DNA of 64,000 bases from Amoebophrya sp. A120 (Eukaryota; Sar; Dinophyceae; Syndiniales; Amoebophryaceae): contig CAJINV010000022.1 of the NCBI GenBank assembly GCA_905178155.1, positions 441,207 through 505,206 on the forward strand, given 5' to 3'. The stretch's first letter is position 1; each line of letters begins with the position of its first letter. The notes beneath the pieces are model-generated. The model did no database searches, was not told the origin of the DNA, and saw nothing but the letters and a program-made list of their open reading frames with translations. The translations under genes were made by a program, and so were the position numbers. This document shows, in pieces, positions 1-12,000 of this stretch.

Positions 1-3000
1 AAGGGACCACGTTTTTACAAATGATAGCAGGTTGCGCCACACGTTGGTCATGGTTTGGTTCACGGAGTTCTGGATAGTGATGCCGAAAGTTTTTACCTTG
101 TCTCGGATCCAGTTCCAAGGGTCGGCCTTCTCTACTCTTTTCTGCTTTTGCCTTTTCCGCCACGTCTGGATAGCAGATCTTTTTTTCTTTTGCTCCTCCT
201 TGCTCGTTCGGCGCCCACTGAACACACTCCTGAGGCTATGCCGAAGGTGGTGCTCCCTCGTTTCATCATCTTCCTCCTGCACGATATCGTCATCGGGTTC
301 GGCGTCTCCAAATGCAGCAAGTGCTGCCATTTTACTACGTGAAAGTGGATTTATTTGTTCACCTCCAGTGTCCAAATCTTCTATTGCTTCGTCCAGCTCT
401 TCGGCCTGCCGCTGCGAGAGCATGGAACTCTCTTCCTTTACCATATGCAGCAAGGCGTCTAGATCCGAAATTTTTCCATCCCCGTCCAGGTCCTCGAGCA
501 GACTGTTCTTTCCATTCTGATCCTCTTCCGCGTCGTCAAAATTCTCGGCCATCATCAATCGGCGCAGTCTGGCAACGTCAGCCTCGTCGTTTGCTAGGCG
601 GGCCATGAACGGATCCACGTCCGCGTGAGCTCCGGAAAAGATAGACGCTGCTTGTGCTTTTTTGGAGGGCAAGTTGGAGATTTCGTCCCGCTCTCCAAAT
701 CCGAAGTCCACGTGCAGCTCGTGCAGGCTCTGCATATGCAAAGCAAAAGCATCGCGCAACTAGTAGAAATCGCATGACAAATTCCCTCAGCATGAAAAAT
801 GAAATTCGTAATGCGGACTTAGGTTAAGAGGGAGACTTGTAATGCATGACTGCGAGGATTACTACGAGTACGATATTTTTGCAGTTCATACTGCATGATG
901 TGGTTCAACTTCTTCCCGGCGTAAAGGTCCTTTCGTGCCACCCGGATCTCGACGCAGATCCGGCTGCCGGGGCGAAACTCGAGGGATTTCGATGTTTGCA
1001 GGGGGGAGCCGGTGCCTTTCACCCAGTCCTTGTGAATCGGGGTCAGCTCGCCGCCGTGGGAGCTTGACCACTATCCTGTGCAAAAGTATCTCGTACTCGT
1101 AGTACTAATTGCGGTCATGCATTCCAAATTTGTTTCTTAAGGCAAGTCCGCATTACAAATTTTATTTCTCATGCTGAGGAAATTTGTAATGCATTTATAC
1201 GAGTACGATACTTTTGCGATTTATAACCACATCACAGAGACCATTTCCGGTGGCTTCTGCTTCTCCATTTCCTCCTTCGTCATGCCCGCAACTTGCGCTT
1301 TCCAGGCTTCGGGCGTGCTGTGCTGCTCTATCCAAGAAAAAACAGAAACACCCATCCCCATCGAATTTGTCATGGAAAACCTGCATGAGCTGCAGCGTTT
1401 GTCATGCAAAAAATGGATGGGATGGGTGTTTTTCCCTGGATCATATGCTTGTTCTCATTTTCCTCCCCGTGACCCACCAACAGCCACAGGGTGGCCAGCA
1501 CATCCTGCTTGCGCACTTATGAGAGTGCACAACTCTCCGTCGTTCTCATTTCTCATGCAAAACACCAATTCCAGACTGTTCCTCCTGTCACTATTATGCG
1601 TGACAAATTCTGGTAGCCTGAATAGCACTATACTCCTGTGTAAATTTGTCATACAAAACCGGCACTCTTGCTCATGCTTTTATTGCCGTGCATGCTATAC
1701 AAATCAGGGGGAGAGGGAGTTATGCATTGTCATAGTACTAACGCTGCCTGTTGGAGATTTGACGCCCAACGACCGTTCATCATGTTGTACTGCTGGTCTT
1801 GAATTTGTTGTTGGGCACCAGCACCTTGTAGACCGGAATTTAGATTATAGGAGTTAGGAGTAGAATGGCCCATGCCCCCACCGGGCGGGTGATCTGGTAC
1901 ACCTGCGCCGCCTGCAGCACCAGAGTAGAAATTAATATTGCTCCTTCTGCCTCCTTCTATGCCTGTGTTGTAGCTGTGGCTGTGCGGATTTATGATTCCG
2001 TTTCCGCCCGTCAAAGAGCTACCCGGAGGTCCTCCACCCCCATAATTGGGATTGTCGTCGTACTGGCATCCCATCGGAATCCAATGCTCCGGAATGTTTA
2101 TGGTCCGGAACAGGGGGGAGAAATCGAGAGGCCTCGAGCAAAAGGGATCGCGGTCGCAGTGGGGGTCATTCTTGATATTGCACTTCGTGCGCACGATATC
2201 GCACGAAAAAAGTTTTTCGCTGGAAGAATTTTGCAAGTTTTGCATCACAAGTCTGCTCTACATCACAGGGAAAATTTGCCATGGGAGATGCCTAAGGGAA
2301 AACACAGCTAAAAATCTATTGTCTTGCATGTGTATCATCGTCATCACTTGCATGCGTAGCAAGAGAAACACTTCTCAGATGATACATTTTCTGCATTACA
2401 AGTTTACAGCGAAACAGTTTTTTCTTGCGATACACGAGCCGGGCGAAGTTTTCGACGTCGATCCAAGTCTGCATCACGTTTATCGCAAGAAAAAAGTGTT
2501 ACAGTTACACATTGTCATGCAAGACTAGCAACAGAGACGACCTTTCTCATGCAGGAAATGCTTCGGATCCTCGTTTCCTTCGCCTTCCTGTTTTCCCTTA
2601 TGATCTTCGCATTACAAGTTTTCTCTGCCACACAGAGAAAATTTGTGATGCAGAAACTCCAACAAATGTGTAACTGTAACACTTTTTTCTCGTGATAACG
2701 TTCCGCAGTCGAACATAGAAGTCGACTTTTTCCACTGCCTATGAATGGCAAAAGTGTACTATCGTACTCGTCTAAATGCATTACAAATTTCCTCAGCATG
2801 AGAAATAAAACTTGTAATGCGGATTTACCTTTAAGAAAAAGGTTTGTAATGCATGAATTATTACGAGTACGATGCTTTTGCAGTTCATACCTCCGCGCCC
2901 TTCTTCGAAACGCCGAGAAAGTAGGGGTCGTCCTCGATGTATCGCAAGAAAAAACTGTTACAGTTGCACATTGTGTTGCAAGACCGGCGACACAGACAAC

Positions 3001-6000
3001 CTTTCTCATGCAGAAAATGCTTGCTGGGAGCCTCGTTTCCTTCCTGTTTTCCGTTATGATCTTCGCACTACAAGTTTTCTCTGCCACACAGAGAAAATTT
3101 GTGATGCAGAAACTCCAACAAATACAAATGTGTAACTGTAAACACTTTTTTCTCGTGATACGACGCGCGTGTTTTCTGCCTCGTGCTCCCGAATGGTGTA
3201 CCGCAGCAGATCCAACACCACAAGCTCCACCTTGGACGCCCCCATGCCCAGCCCGAGGGGCAACCCGGCGCTGGCGTCGCACTGCGCTTGGTTCGTGTGA
3301 GAGTGGAGAACTCCCCCTCGCACTCATTTGTCATGCAAAACCCCAGAAGATCCAGTTGCTGCCTTGTGGCACTGTTTGCATAACAGATTCTGAGAGCCCA
3401 AACAGTACTACATCAGGCACATAAAAAATTTGTCATGCACAGGCTCCACGTGTGCTGGTGTAGGTGTTTGTATTGTTGTTCATGCCATACAAATGAGGGG
3501 GAGGAAGGGTTGTGCACTGTCATAGTTGGTGTCGTCGAGCGAGATGCCCTGGTGAAGAAGCGAGTTTGCGTATCCTGAGTAAAAAAGTACCCACAGCAGA
3601 GTTGTAATGCAGATTTGCAAAGACAGGAAGACTTGTAATGCGCATCCGCATGAGAGCCATTTCCAGTCGTGTTTTGGAATTTGTGATGCTGTGAACAGGA
3701 TGAGCAGACGAATCTGTGATGCGGCTACACTTGCTAACCTGCACTACACTGCAGAGTGCAACTTGTCATGCGTGACTCACAAAGCTCCTAGGTTTGTGTT
3801 GCAAAATCCCCATCCTGACTCTGGTGTGGGGACGTTTTTACTCAGGATATTGCGTGCAGCGGCTCCAGGGGCCCGTAGGAAATGCAGTTGTGGTATGCAA
3901 TACAAATTCATTTGCGTACATCAACTACATGTGCAAGAAGATGCATCACAAATTTCACCAATTAGGATCTCAAAAACACTTGTCATGCTAAACCGAGATC
4001 GAAGCCAAGTTTTGTCATGCAGAGACCGCATTTGTTTTTGTCCTTACGTCGTGTACGGGAAAAATAAATTTACTATCGATACGTGGGCAAAGTCGTCCAT
4101 CTGGATTTTGTAGGCCCGCAGCCGCTCGCTGTGTTCCTTGGTGCACACCCGTTGCAGCGATTCGCGTGAGGTCGAGGCCAGTTTGCTGCAATACTTATCT
4201 ATCAAATGCAAAAGTGTCTGGGCCTGGAAGATTCTGAGACTTGTCATGCATGTTTTGCATGACCCAGGATATTTGTAACGCACGACCTAGCGTCACAGAT
4301 TTTTTGAGGGCTTCCTGATGCCTACTCCGCATGACAAACGCCCTCCCCGCGTAGCGCATACTCTTGCTGGTCATGCAATGCAGATTTTTTTAGAGTCCAA
4401 AGGTAGCATCACAAGTTCCAACCTTCCAGACCCAGACACTTTTGCGTTTGATATTATTCGTTTCCGAGTCGATCATGGCAGCGTGGCGAGAAGTAGTACT
4501 TCTGTGCGACGACGAGTTATTATGAGAGTGCACAACTCCCCCTTCCCCTCACTTGTATGACATCATCAGCATTACAAACACCAGTACAGGTGGCCCCTGT
4601 GCATGACAAGTGCATGCGCCGAGTGTAGTACTGTTTGGATTTCCGAAATTTGTCATGCACACGGTGCCACAAGGTAGCAACTGGATTTGGGTTTTTGCAT
4701 GACAAATGAGGGGGAGGGGGAGTTGTGCACTGTCATAGTCATGGTGCGCCGACGCGAACAGCTCGTCGTCGTGCGGATTGTGAGACGAGGAGGAGTTATC
4801 AAATGCAAATTATGTGTCAGGGTCTGGGAGGTTGATGCAACTTGTCATGTTAAATCTGAATCAGGCAAAAAACTGCGTTGCATGATTGCCAAAAGTAGTT
4901 GTCCACTTCTGCCCTAAAAATCGAGCGCAGTTTCTCATGCGGGATAGGTATTAGAAAGATCTCACAGAATCTGTCATGCTATGTCCTACATACCAGACCT
5001 CATGGGTTTATGGAAAACCTGCATGACAAGTCTGGCATTCTTCCAGAGGACCGAAAACATATTTGCATTTGATAGGAGTAGGCAGCATTTGGCCCGGTTC
5101 GAGCGTTGTGAAGCCCATGTATGGATGTGTGAGGATCGAAATCGACAAAATCGAAAAATTTGTGATGCGTAAAATGTATGGCACTGGAGGCCTGTATTGG
5201 GGAGGAGGCAAATGAGACCGATTGTGAGCCTGTTGAGGGGTATGAAGTGTGCTGCCAAAGTAGCATGACAGAAGCAGTCTTCTTTGCCCAAACAGCATGA
5301 CAGACTGCGTTTGAGTTCCCCCGAAATTTGTCATGCGCCACTTACAGACTGAGGCTCCAACTGGTATCGATTTTATGCATCACAAATTTTTCGACTTTGT
5401 CGATTCCAATCCTGACACTCCCATACCTTGACCGGAGCTAGTATCCGAGAAGGCGCGACTCAAATCTTGCACGTGGAGGCTTGTTATCCTGTGCAAAAGT
5501 ATCGTACTCGTACTCATTGCTTTTATGCATTACAAATTTTTTTGTTAAGGCAAATCCGCATTACAAATTTAATTTGTAGTGCTGAGCTAATTTGTATTGC
5601 AATTACTACGTATTATATTCATGCGAAAAAAGAGGTAGACAGAGGGTAAACAAGAGGTGGCCGAGAGGTCAAAAAGAGGCCAAAAGAGGTAAAAAAGAGG
5701 TCGACAGAGGTGGAGAGGTGGCGCGGGACCCCTTTCGAGAGGATCGGCGAAGAGGGTGCGCGAGTATAGCCCGCCGAAGGCCCCACCTTAAGGCGGCGCC
5801 TAAGTGCCTCAGAGGGTGCAGAGAGGTCAAAAAGAGGGGGCGCGAGAGGTCGACAGAGGTCGAGAGAGGTGGCGCGAATAAGGGGCGACCTCTCGCGGAC
5901 CCTCTTGGCCACCTCTCGGCCACCTCTGTCGACCTCTACCCGCGAGCATAGCCGGATTATTAGCGGGGACCCCCAAAAGAGGTAAAAAAGAGGGTCTGCG

Positions 6001-9000
6001 AGAGGTCTACGAGAGGGTAAAAACACAAAGTGGCGGGCGCGAATCCGCATGGTCATACCCATATTTGGCACTGCAGGCTATTCGCGGACTTGTCTTGTTC
6101 GGCGCCTGTCCCCGCCACCCTCTCGCGCCACCCTCTCGCACACCCTCTCGCGCCACCCTCTCGCGCCACCCTCTCGCGCACCCTCTCGCGCCACCCTCTC
6201 GCGCAACCCTCTCGCGCCACCCTCTCGCGCTACCCTCTCCCGCCGAGCGCCTTCTGTTCGCCCCCGTTGTTCTTTGCAGCTGCTCCCTGCGCAGAGCGCC
6301 CGCAGGCGCGGGAAGCGCGCAAGTGGTCCTGCGGGTTGGCGCGGCGCAAACCAGCGGCACGAATGCAGTAAGTTTCGTTGTACATAGGCCCGTGGGGTTG
6401 TGGTCCGATCGGCAAACAGTCATGCCCCGGCCCAACAGCCGTGCGCTCCGGCGGCAGCCGGAGCATGGCTGGTTTATACTAGTGCGATGCTTTTGCAGTT
6501 CATACTTGTTGCCCCATGGCGCTGCGTCGCTTTCTTCATGAGAAAGCAACACTGAATTTTCTGCTTCACATATCCCACGAAAAAAGTGCTACAGTTACAC
6601 ATTGATAAAATATGTAATTTCAGCATCACTAAGTTGCGCTGCACGACGAGAAAAACTTGTAATGCGCAGACAATAAGGCAAAAAAGGATGAAATGAGGCT
6701 GCCAAGCATTTCCTGCATGACAGAGGTTTTCTGTCTTGCTTGTCTCGCATCAGAATGCTTAACTGTAACACTTTTTTCCCACGATATCACATTCTCGATG
6801 TAGTCGAGCATCTCTTGGATGTATCCAGGAAAAACCACCCATCCACATCCAATTTGTCATGCAAAACACGTATAGGATCCTGTGTTTGTCATGCCAAAAA
6901 GGAAAAATGGGTGTGGAGGGTTTTTTTTCTGTGGATAGGATGTTTAGCTGACACGACGTGGTGATGGGGTTCCGTTTGTGAATATCCTGTGTAAAAACGT
7001 CCCTACCCCGGAGTTGTCATGCAAATGTGCAAAGACAGGACCACTTGGAGTGCGCATTTCCATGAGAGGCATCATTTCCAGTCGTGTTTTGGCATTTGTA
7101 ATGCTGTAAACAGGATGAGACAATGGCTTTCTCATGCGGCTTCACTTGTTAGCCTGAAAAAATACATTGCAGATGGAATAAACTTGTCAGGCAAAACTCC
7201 CAAAAGAACTTGGGGATTTGTGTTGCAGACTTGCCATCTTGACACTATGGTGTGTGGACGTTTTTACATAGGATAGTGGATGCTGTTCCCACCCGTCAAA
7301 TCGACACTCATCTCGATGTCGCGACCGATGCGGAAGTGTGAACTGCAAAAGTATCCTATCGTACTTGTATAATTGCGTTACAAATTTGCTCAGCATGAGA
7401 AAAAAAAATTGTAATGCGGAGTTACCTTAACAAGAAGATTTGTAATGCATGACTGCAATGAGTATGACTACTAGCCTCTTGACGCGGGCGCCCAGGACGC
7501 CCGCTGGGCTAGTAGATTTAAACGCTTAGAAGGTCTGGCGTGGAGTCGAATAGGATGTGGCTAGAAGGTTGAAAAGCATAACGCTGCCTGCCGCGAGGAA
7601 GATCGTTGCCGCGCCTGCGCTTGCCCTACCGGCCTCGCCGCCTTAACGCCTTTTGCGGTCCGGCGTCCAGGACGCCGGCCCGCCGTCAGCCCTATAGCCG
7701 CGTTGCCGCGCCTGCGCTTGCCCTCGCGGCCTCGCCGCTTTAACGCCTTTTGCGGTCCGGCGTCCAGGACGCCGGCCCGCCGTCAGCCCTTTAGCCGCAC
7801 GCGGCAGGCAAAGCGAAGGAGGCCAGTTGCGAAGCTTATTCTGGGGCGGCTTCGGCGGCCGGCGTAAAGAAAACCCCCGCCCCTGGATGGGGATGGGCCT
7901 CACGCTTCCGGGGGCTTGTTTGCGCGGTTTTGCCTCGCGCCCCCCCACCCATGCCATACACCAGAAGCCGAGGGGCAAAAGCGTGCGCGAGAAAAGTGAT
8001 TGAAGCCGAATAGGAAAAGCGTGCCCGGCCGGAACGAAAGAGGTGGCAAAAAGTGCCTGCCTGGAAGCTCTTGGCCATCACTCTTGCCCGGTTGCCCGAC
8101 CGGAAAGTGATGGGCAAAAGTGATGGCCATGGAGCACTTGGCCAACACTTTTGCGCGACCAGAAAGTGGTGGCCGCGGAGCTCTTGGCAAACACTTTTGC
8201 CCGCGCGGGAAGAAAGTGAGTGACTGATGGCCGAAAGTGAGGGCCTGGGAGCTCTTGGCCATCACTTTTGCCCGACGGACAAGAAAGCGCTGGGCAAAAG
8301 CAATAGACAAGGCAGGGGCCCTTGGCCACAACTTTTGCCCGTCCGGAAAGTGGTTGGCAAAAGTGATGGCCAAGGAGCTGTCGCCATCGTTTTTCTTTGC
8401 CCGGCCGAAAAGTGATGGCCAGGGAGCTTCTAGCCATCACAACTTTTTCCCGACCGGAAAGCGATTGCAAAAATTGATGGCCGCGGAGTTCTTCGCCATC
8501 ACTCTTGCCCGAGGGAGCCAGCGACCGGAAAGCGATGGCCAAAATCGCTCTTGCTCGGACGAAAAGCGATGGCCGCGGAGCTCTTGGCCATCACCTTGCT
8601 TTGCCCGGCCGCGAAGCGATGGCCACTTTGACGGCCAGGGAGCTCTTGGCCAGCACTTGCGCCCGGCCGAAAGGCGATGCCCAGGGAGCTCTTCGCCATC
8701 ACTTTTGCCAGCGCTTGCCAAGGGTTTCTTTCATCGAAAAAAACCAGCGCCAAGCTCGTGGCCCCATGTTGTCGCCAGGATACGCTTCGCGACGGACAGT
8801 ATCCTGACGACGGCAGGAAGATTCGGACTCGAAAAAATGGCATTCCCATTTTTCCAATCCGGGTCCCCCTGCTGTCGTCAGGATACTGCCGCGAAGCCCT
8901 TCGCGACAGTATCTATCCTGGCGACAACAGGGGGGCTCGGGGGTGAGAGTGGTGCTCGCACTGACTTGGGCGGCAAGTTGTGAAAACCGCTGCCACGTCC

Positions 9001-12000
9001 GAGTCCGCCTGTTGTCGTCGGGATACTGTCGCGAAGGGCTTCGCGACAGTATCCTGACGACAACAGGGGGGCTCGGGGCTGGAGATGGTTTCCACGCTTG
9101 GGCTGCAAGTTGTGCAAACCGCTTTCAGGTCCGAGCCCCCCTGTTGTCGTCCGGATGCTGTCGCGAGCGCTTTCGTGACAGCATCCCGACAACAGCATGG
9201 GGATCCGGACTTGGAATCGGTTTTCGCAATTTGCCCGCCCAAAGTGATAGCCAGGGAGCTCTTGGCCATTATTTCAGCCCGACCGGAAAGCGATGGCCAG
9301 CGGGCTCTTGGCGAGGTCTTTTGCCCGAACGGAAGGCGATGGCCATGGAGCTCTCGGCCATCACTCCTGCCCGGCCGGGAAGTGAAGGCTCAGGAGTCCC
9401 TGGCCACCACTTTACCCGGCCGGAAAATGATGGCACCAGAGGAGCTCTTGCCCATCATTTTTGCCCGGCCGGACAGTCAAAGTAGTCAGTGACCAAGGGC
9501 CCGACCGGAAAATGATGGCCCAGGAGCTCCTGCCCTTGGCCATCACTTTTGCCCGGCGGGCCGGAAAGTGATGGCCAAAATTGATGGCCAGGCGGGAGTT
9601 CTTAGCCATCATTTTTGCCCGACCGGAAAGCCATGGCCAAGGGGCTCTCGGCCATGACTTATGTCCGAGCCAGCGGAAAGTGGTGCGTGGCCGACGAGCT
9701 CTTGGCCATCTCTTTTGCCCGGCCAGGAAACGATGGGCAGACAGAGAGCCCCGAGCCATCGTTGCCTGACCGGAAAGCGATGGCCACGGAGGAGCTTGCG
9801 GCCATCATTTTCGCCCCCCCGACCGGAAAGTGGTGGCCAAAAGTGACGCATGGCCAGGGGGCACTTGGCCATGCGTCCCTTTTGCATGCCCGACCGGAAA
9901 GCGATGGCAAAAAGAGATGGCCAGAGAGTTCTGGGCCATCACCTTCGCCCGGCCGGAAAGTGATGGCCAAAAGTGATGGCCCGAAGGGGGCGTCTGGCCA
10001 TCACGTTTGCCCGATCGGAAAGCAATTGCAAAAACTGATGGGCGACCACGGAGTTCTTGGCCACTGACCCTTTTGCCCCCCCCCGTCCGGAAAGCGATGG
10101 GTGGCCAAAAGTGATGACCAGGCAGGGAGCCGCTGGGCGTCACTTTGTTTCGCCCGACCGGAAAGTGACTGACGGCCATCCAAAACTTACTTAAAGCGAT
10201 GGCCCGGGGGCTCTAGGCCAGCAATTTTGCCCGACCGAAAGGTGGCCGATGGCCAAAAGTGATGGCCCAGGAGCTGTTGGCCATCACTTCTGCCCGACCG
10301 GAAAGCGATGGCCAAAAGCGACGGCCAGGGAGTTCTCGGCCATTACTTTTGCCCAGGCGGGCCAACGAAAGCGATGGCCCCGGGGCTCTTGGCCACCACT
10401 TTCGCCCGGCCGGAAAGCGATGGCCGAGGAGCTCCTGGCCATCGCTTTTGCGCGCCCCGGCCGGAAAATGATGGCCGAGGAGCTCTCGGCCATCACTTCT
10501 GCCCGAGCAAAAGGCGATGGCCGAAAGCGACGGCCAAGGGGCTCGTCGCGGCCGCCACTTTTTCACTTGCCCGAACCGATCGGACGGCGATGCTGATGGC
10601 CGAGGAACTTGTGCCCGTCACTTTTGCCCGATCGGAACGAAAATGATAGCCGCCGAAAGTGATGGCCACCCATCCAAGGGGCTCCTGGCCATCACTTTGC
10701 CTGGCTGCCCGGCTGTCCGTCCGAGCGAAAAGTGGCGGCCGGGGAGCTATCGGCCATCACTGTTGCCCGTGCAGAGTGATGGCCAAGTGGCTCCAGGCCA
10801 TCACTTTCGCCCGACGAACCGGAAACACTTTTGCCCGAGCGAAAAGCGACCGACACATGCATGGCCAAGGAGGTCCTGGCCGTGCCGTCGCTTTTGCCCG
10901 CCCGGGAAGTGATGGCCAAGGGCCTCTCTGCCATCACTTTCTTTTGCCCGACCGGGAAGTGATGGCCAAAAGCGATGGCCAGGGAGCTCTTCTTGGCCAT
11001 CACTTTTGCCCGAGCGAAAGTTGGTGGTTGGCCGTGGAATTTTTGGCCATCACTTTTGCCGGCCGGAAAGGGAAGGCCAGGGATCACTCTGCCCGACCGG
11101 AAAGTGATGGCCCAGGAGGGGCTTTTGGCCATCAATTTTGCCCGGCCGGTAAGTGATGCTTTTGGCCCCGGAGCTCGCGGCCGCCGCTTTTGCCTGACAG
11201 ACTGGGCATGCCCCCCTTGGAAAACTTTTGCCCGAGCGAAGGCAAGGGGATGGCCAGGGAGCTCTTGGCCATCATTTTTGCCATGCCGGAAAGTGATGGC
11301 CGAGGAGTTGATCCCTGTTTTCGGGCGGGAAAACGGGGGCAATCGGGCTTGTCGACGCTTTCTCTAGCAAAATCACACTGAAGTTGATGCGTGGCTTTGC
11401 TCTGCTGCTCGCCAGAGCGTGCAGCGTAACATTTTGCACGACGGTACGGGGTACAGATAACGGGAACGCGTTCAATCTGTTACACGAAGCGTCTAGACGA
11501 GACCTTCTAAGCACATTCGTTTAGAATTATTTTTCTAAGTGCCTCCTATAGATTATAGCAAAGGGGGAGGGCAAAGTCGTTTCGCTATTATTATAATTAT
11601 GAGTACGAGTACGATACTTTTGCACAGGATAGGAAGGCCGGGTTCGGAAACATCCTCTGGTCGTTGTGGTTCGGCATTTCGTTGGTCAACACAGGCCCCC
11701 CGCGCACCAGCCAGGCCAGGCCGCGCAGGTACAGCGTAGTCTCCAGCTGGGTGAAGGGTTTCACGTGCTCACGCCGCAAATCGAAGCCCGCATCCTGGGG
11801 TGCTGTGGTAGTTCCACCACGCGCCCTCCGCAGAGCCTTGTTTTCTTCTTATCAAATGCAAAAATGTCTGGGTCTCCAGACTTGTAATGCTAAAAGTGAA
11901 TGGTAGACGCACTGCAATACGCAGCTATGCATGACAAATTTTTTGGCTGCCATGTCTTACGTATTCCGCATGGCAAACTGCGTTTTTGCATGACAGGTAA

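Larger units (their letters stand above)
5485..6504. mobile_element. Introner, family A, enlarged by a minisatellite insert
   Basis: The left part (5485 to about 5610) is an almost complete family A element and the right TIR reappears at about 6470-6504. Between them lie about 850 bp of GC-rich repeats. The outer flanks CTTGT/CTTGT are intact and removal joins GATS to LHVQ in frame, so the enlarged element should still be spliced as one intron. Confidence 0.5.
7337..11631. mobile_element. Introner, family A, enlarged to 4.3 kb by palindromic minisatellites
   Basis: The left arm (7337-7464) is an almost full family A element; the right TIR is at about 11599-11631. The outer flanks GGAAG/GGAAG are intact and removal joins MFPNPA to FRIG in frame. 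The insert (about 7465-11598) is bordered by ATGAGTA on both sides (7458-7464 and 11599-11605), suggesting a second insertion into the element's right end. Confidence 0.5.

Noticed and set aside
32-520. Plus-strand Ser/Phe-rich open frame
   Set aside because: It is the antisense shadow of the minus-strand EF-hand exon, which is open over the whole 1-734 stretch with better composition.
8237-11367. Long open frames on both strands
   Set aside because: They read through the palindromic 46-bp minisatellite and give repetitive Arg/Ala/Gly peptides on both strands; not genes.
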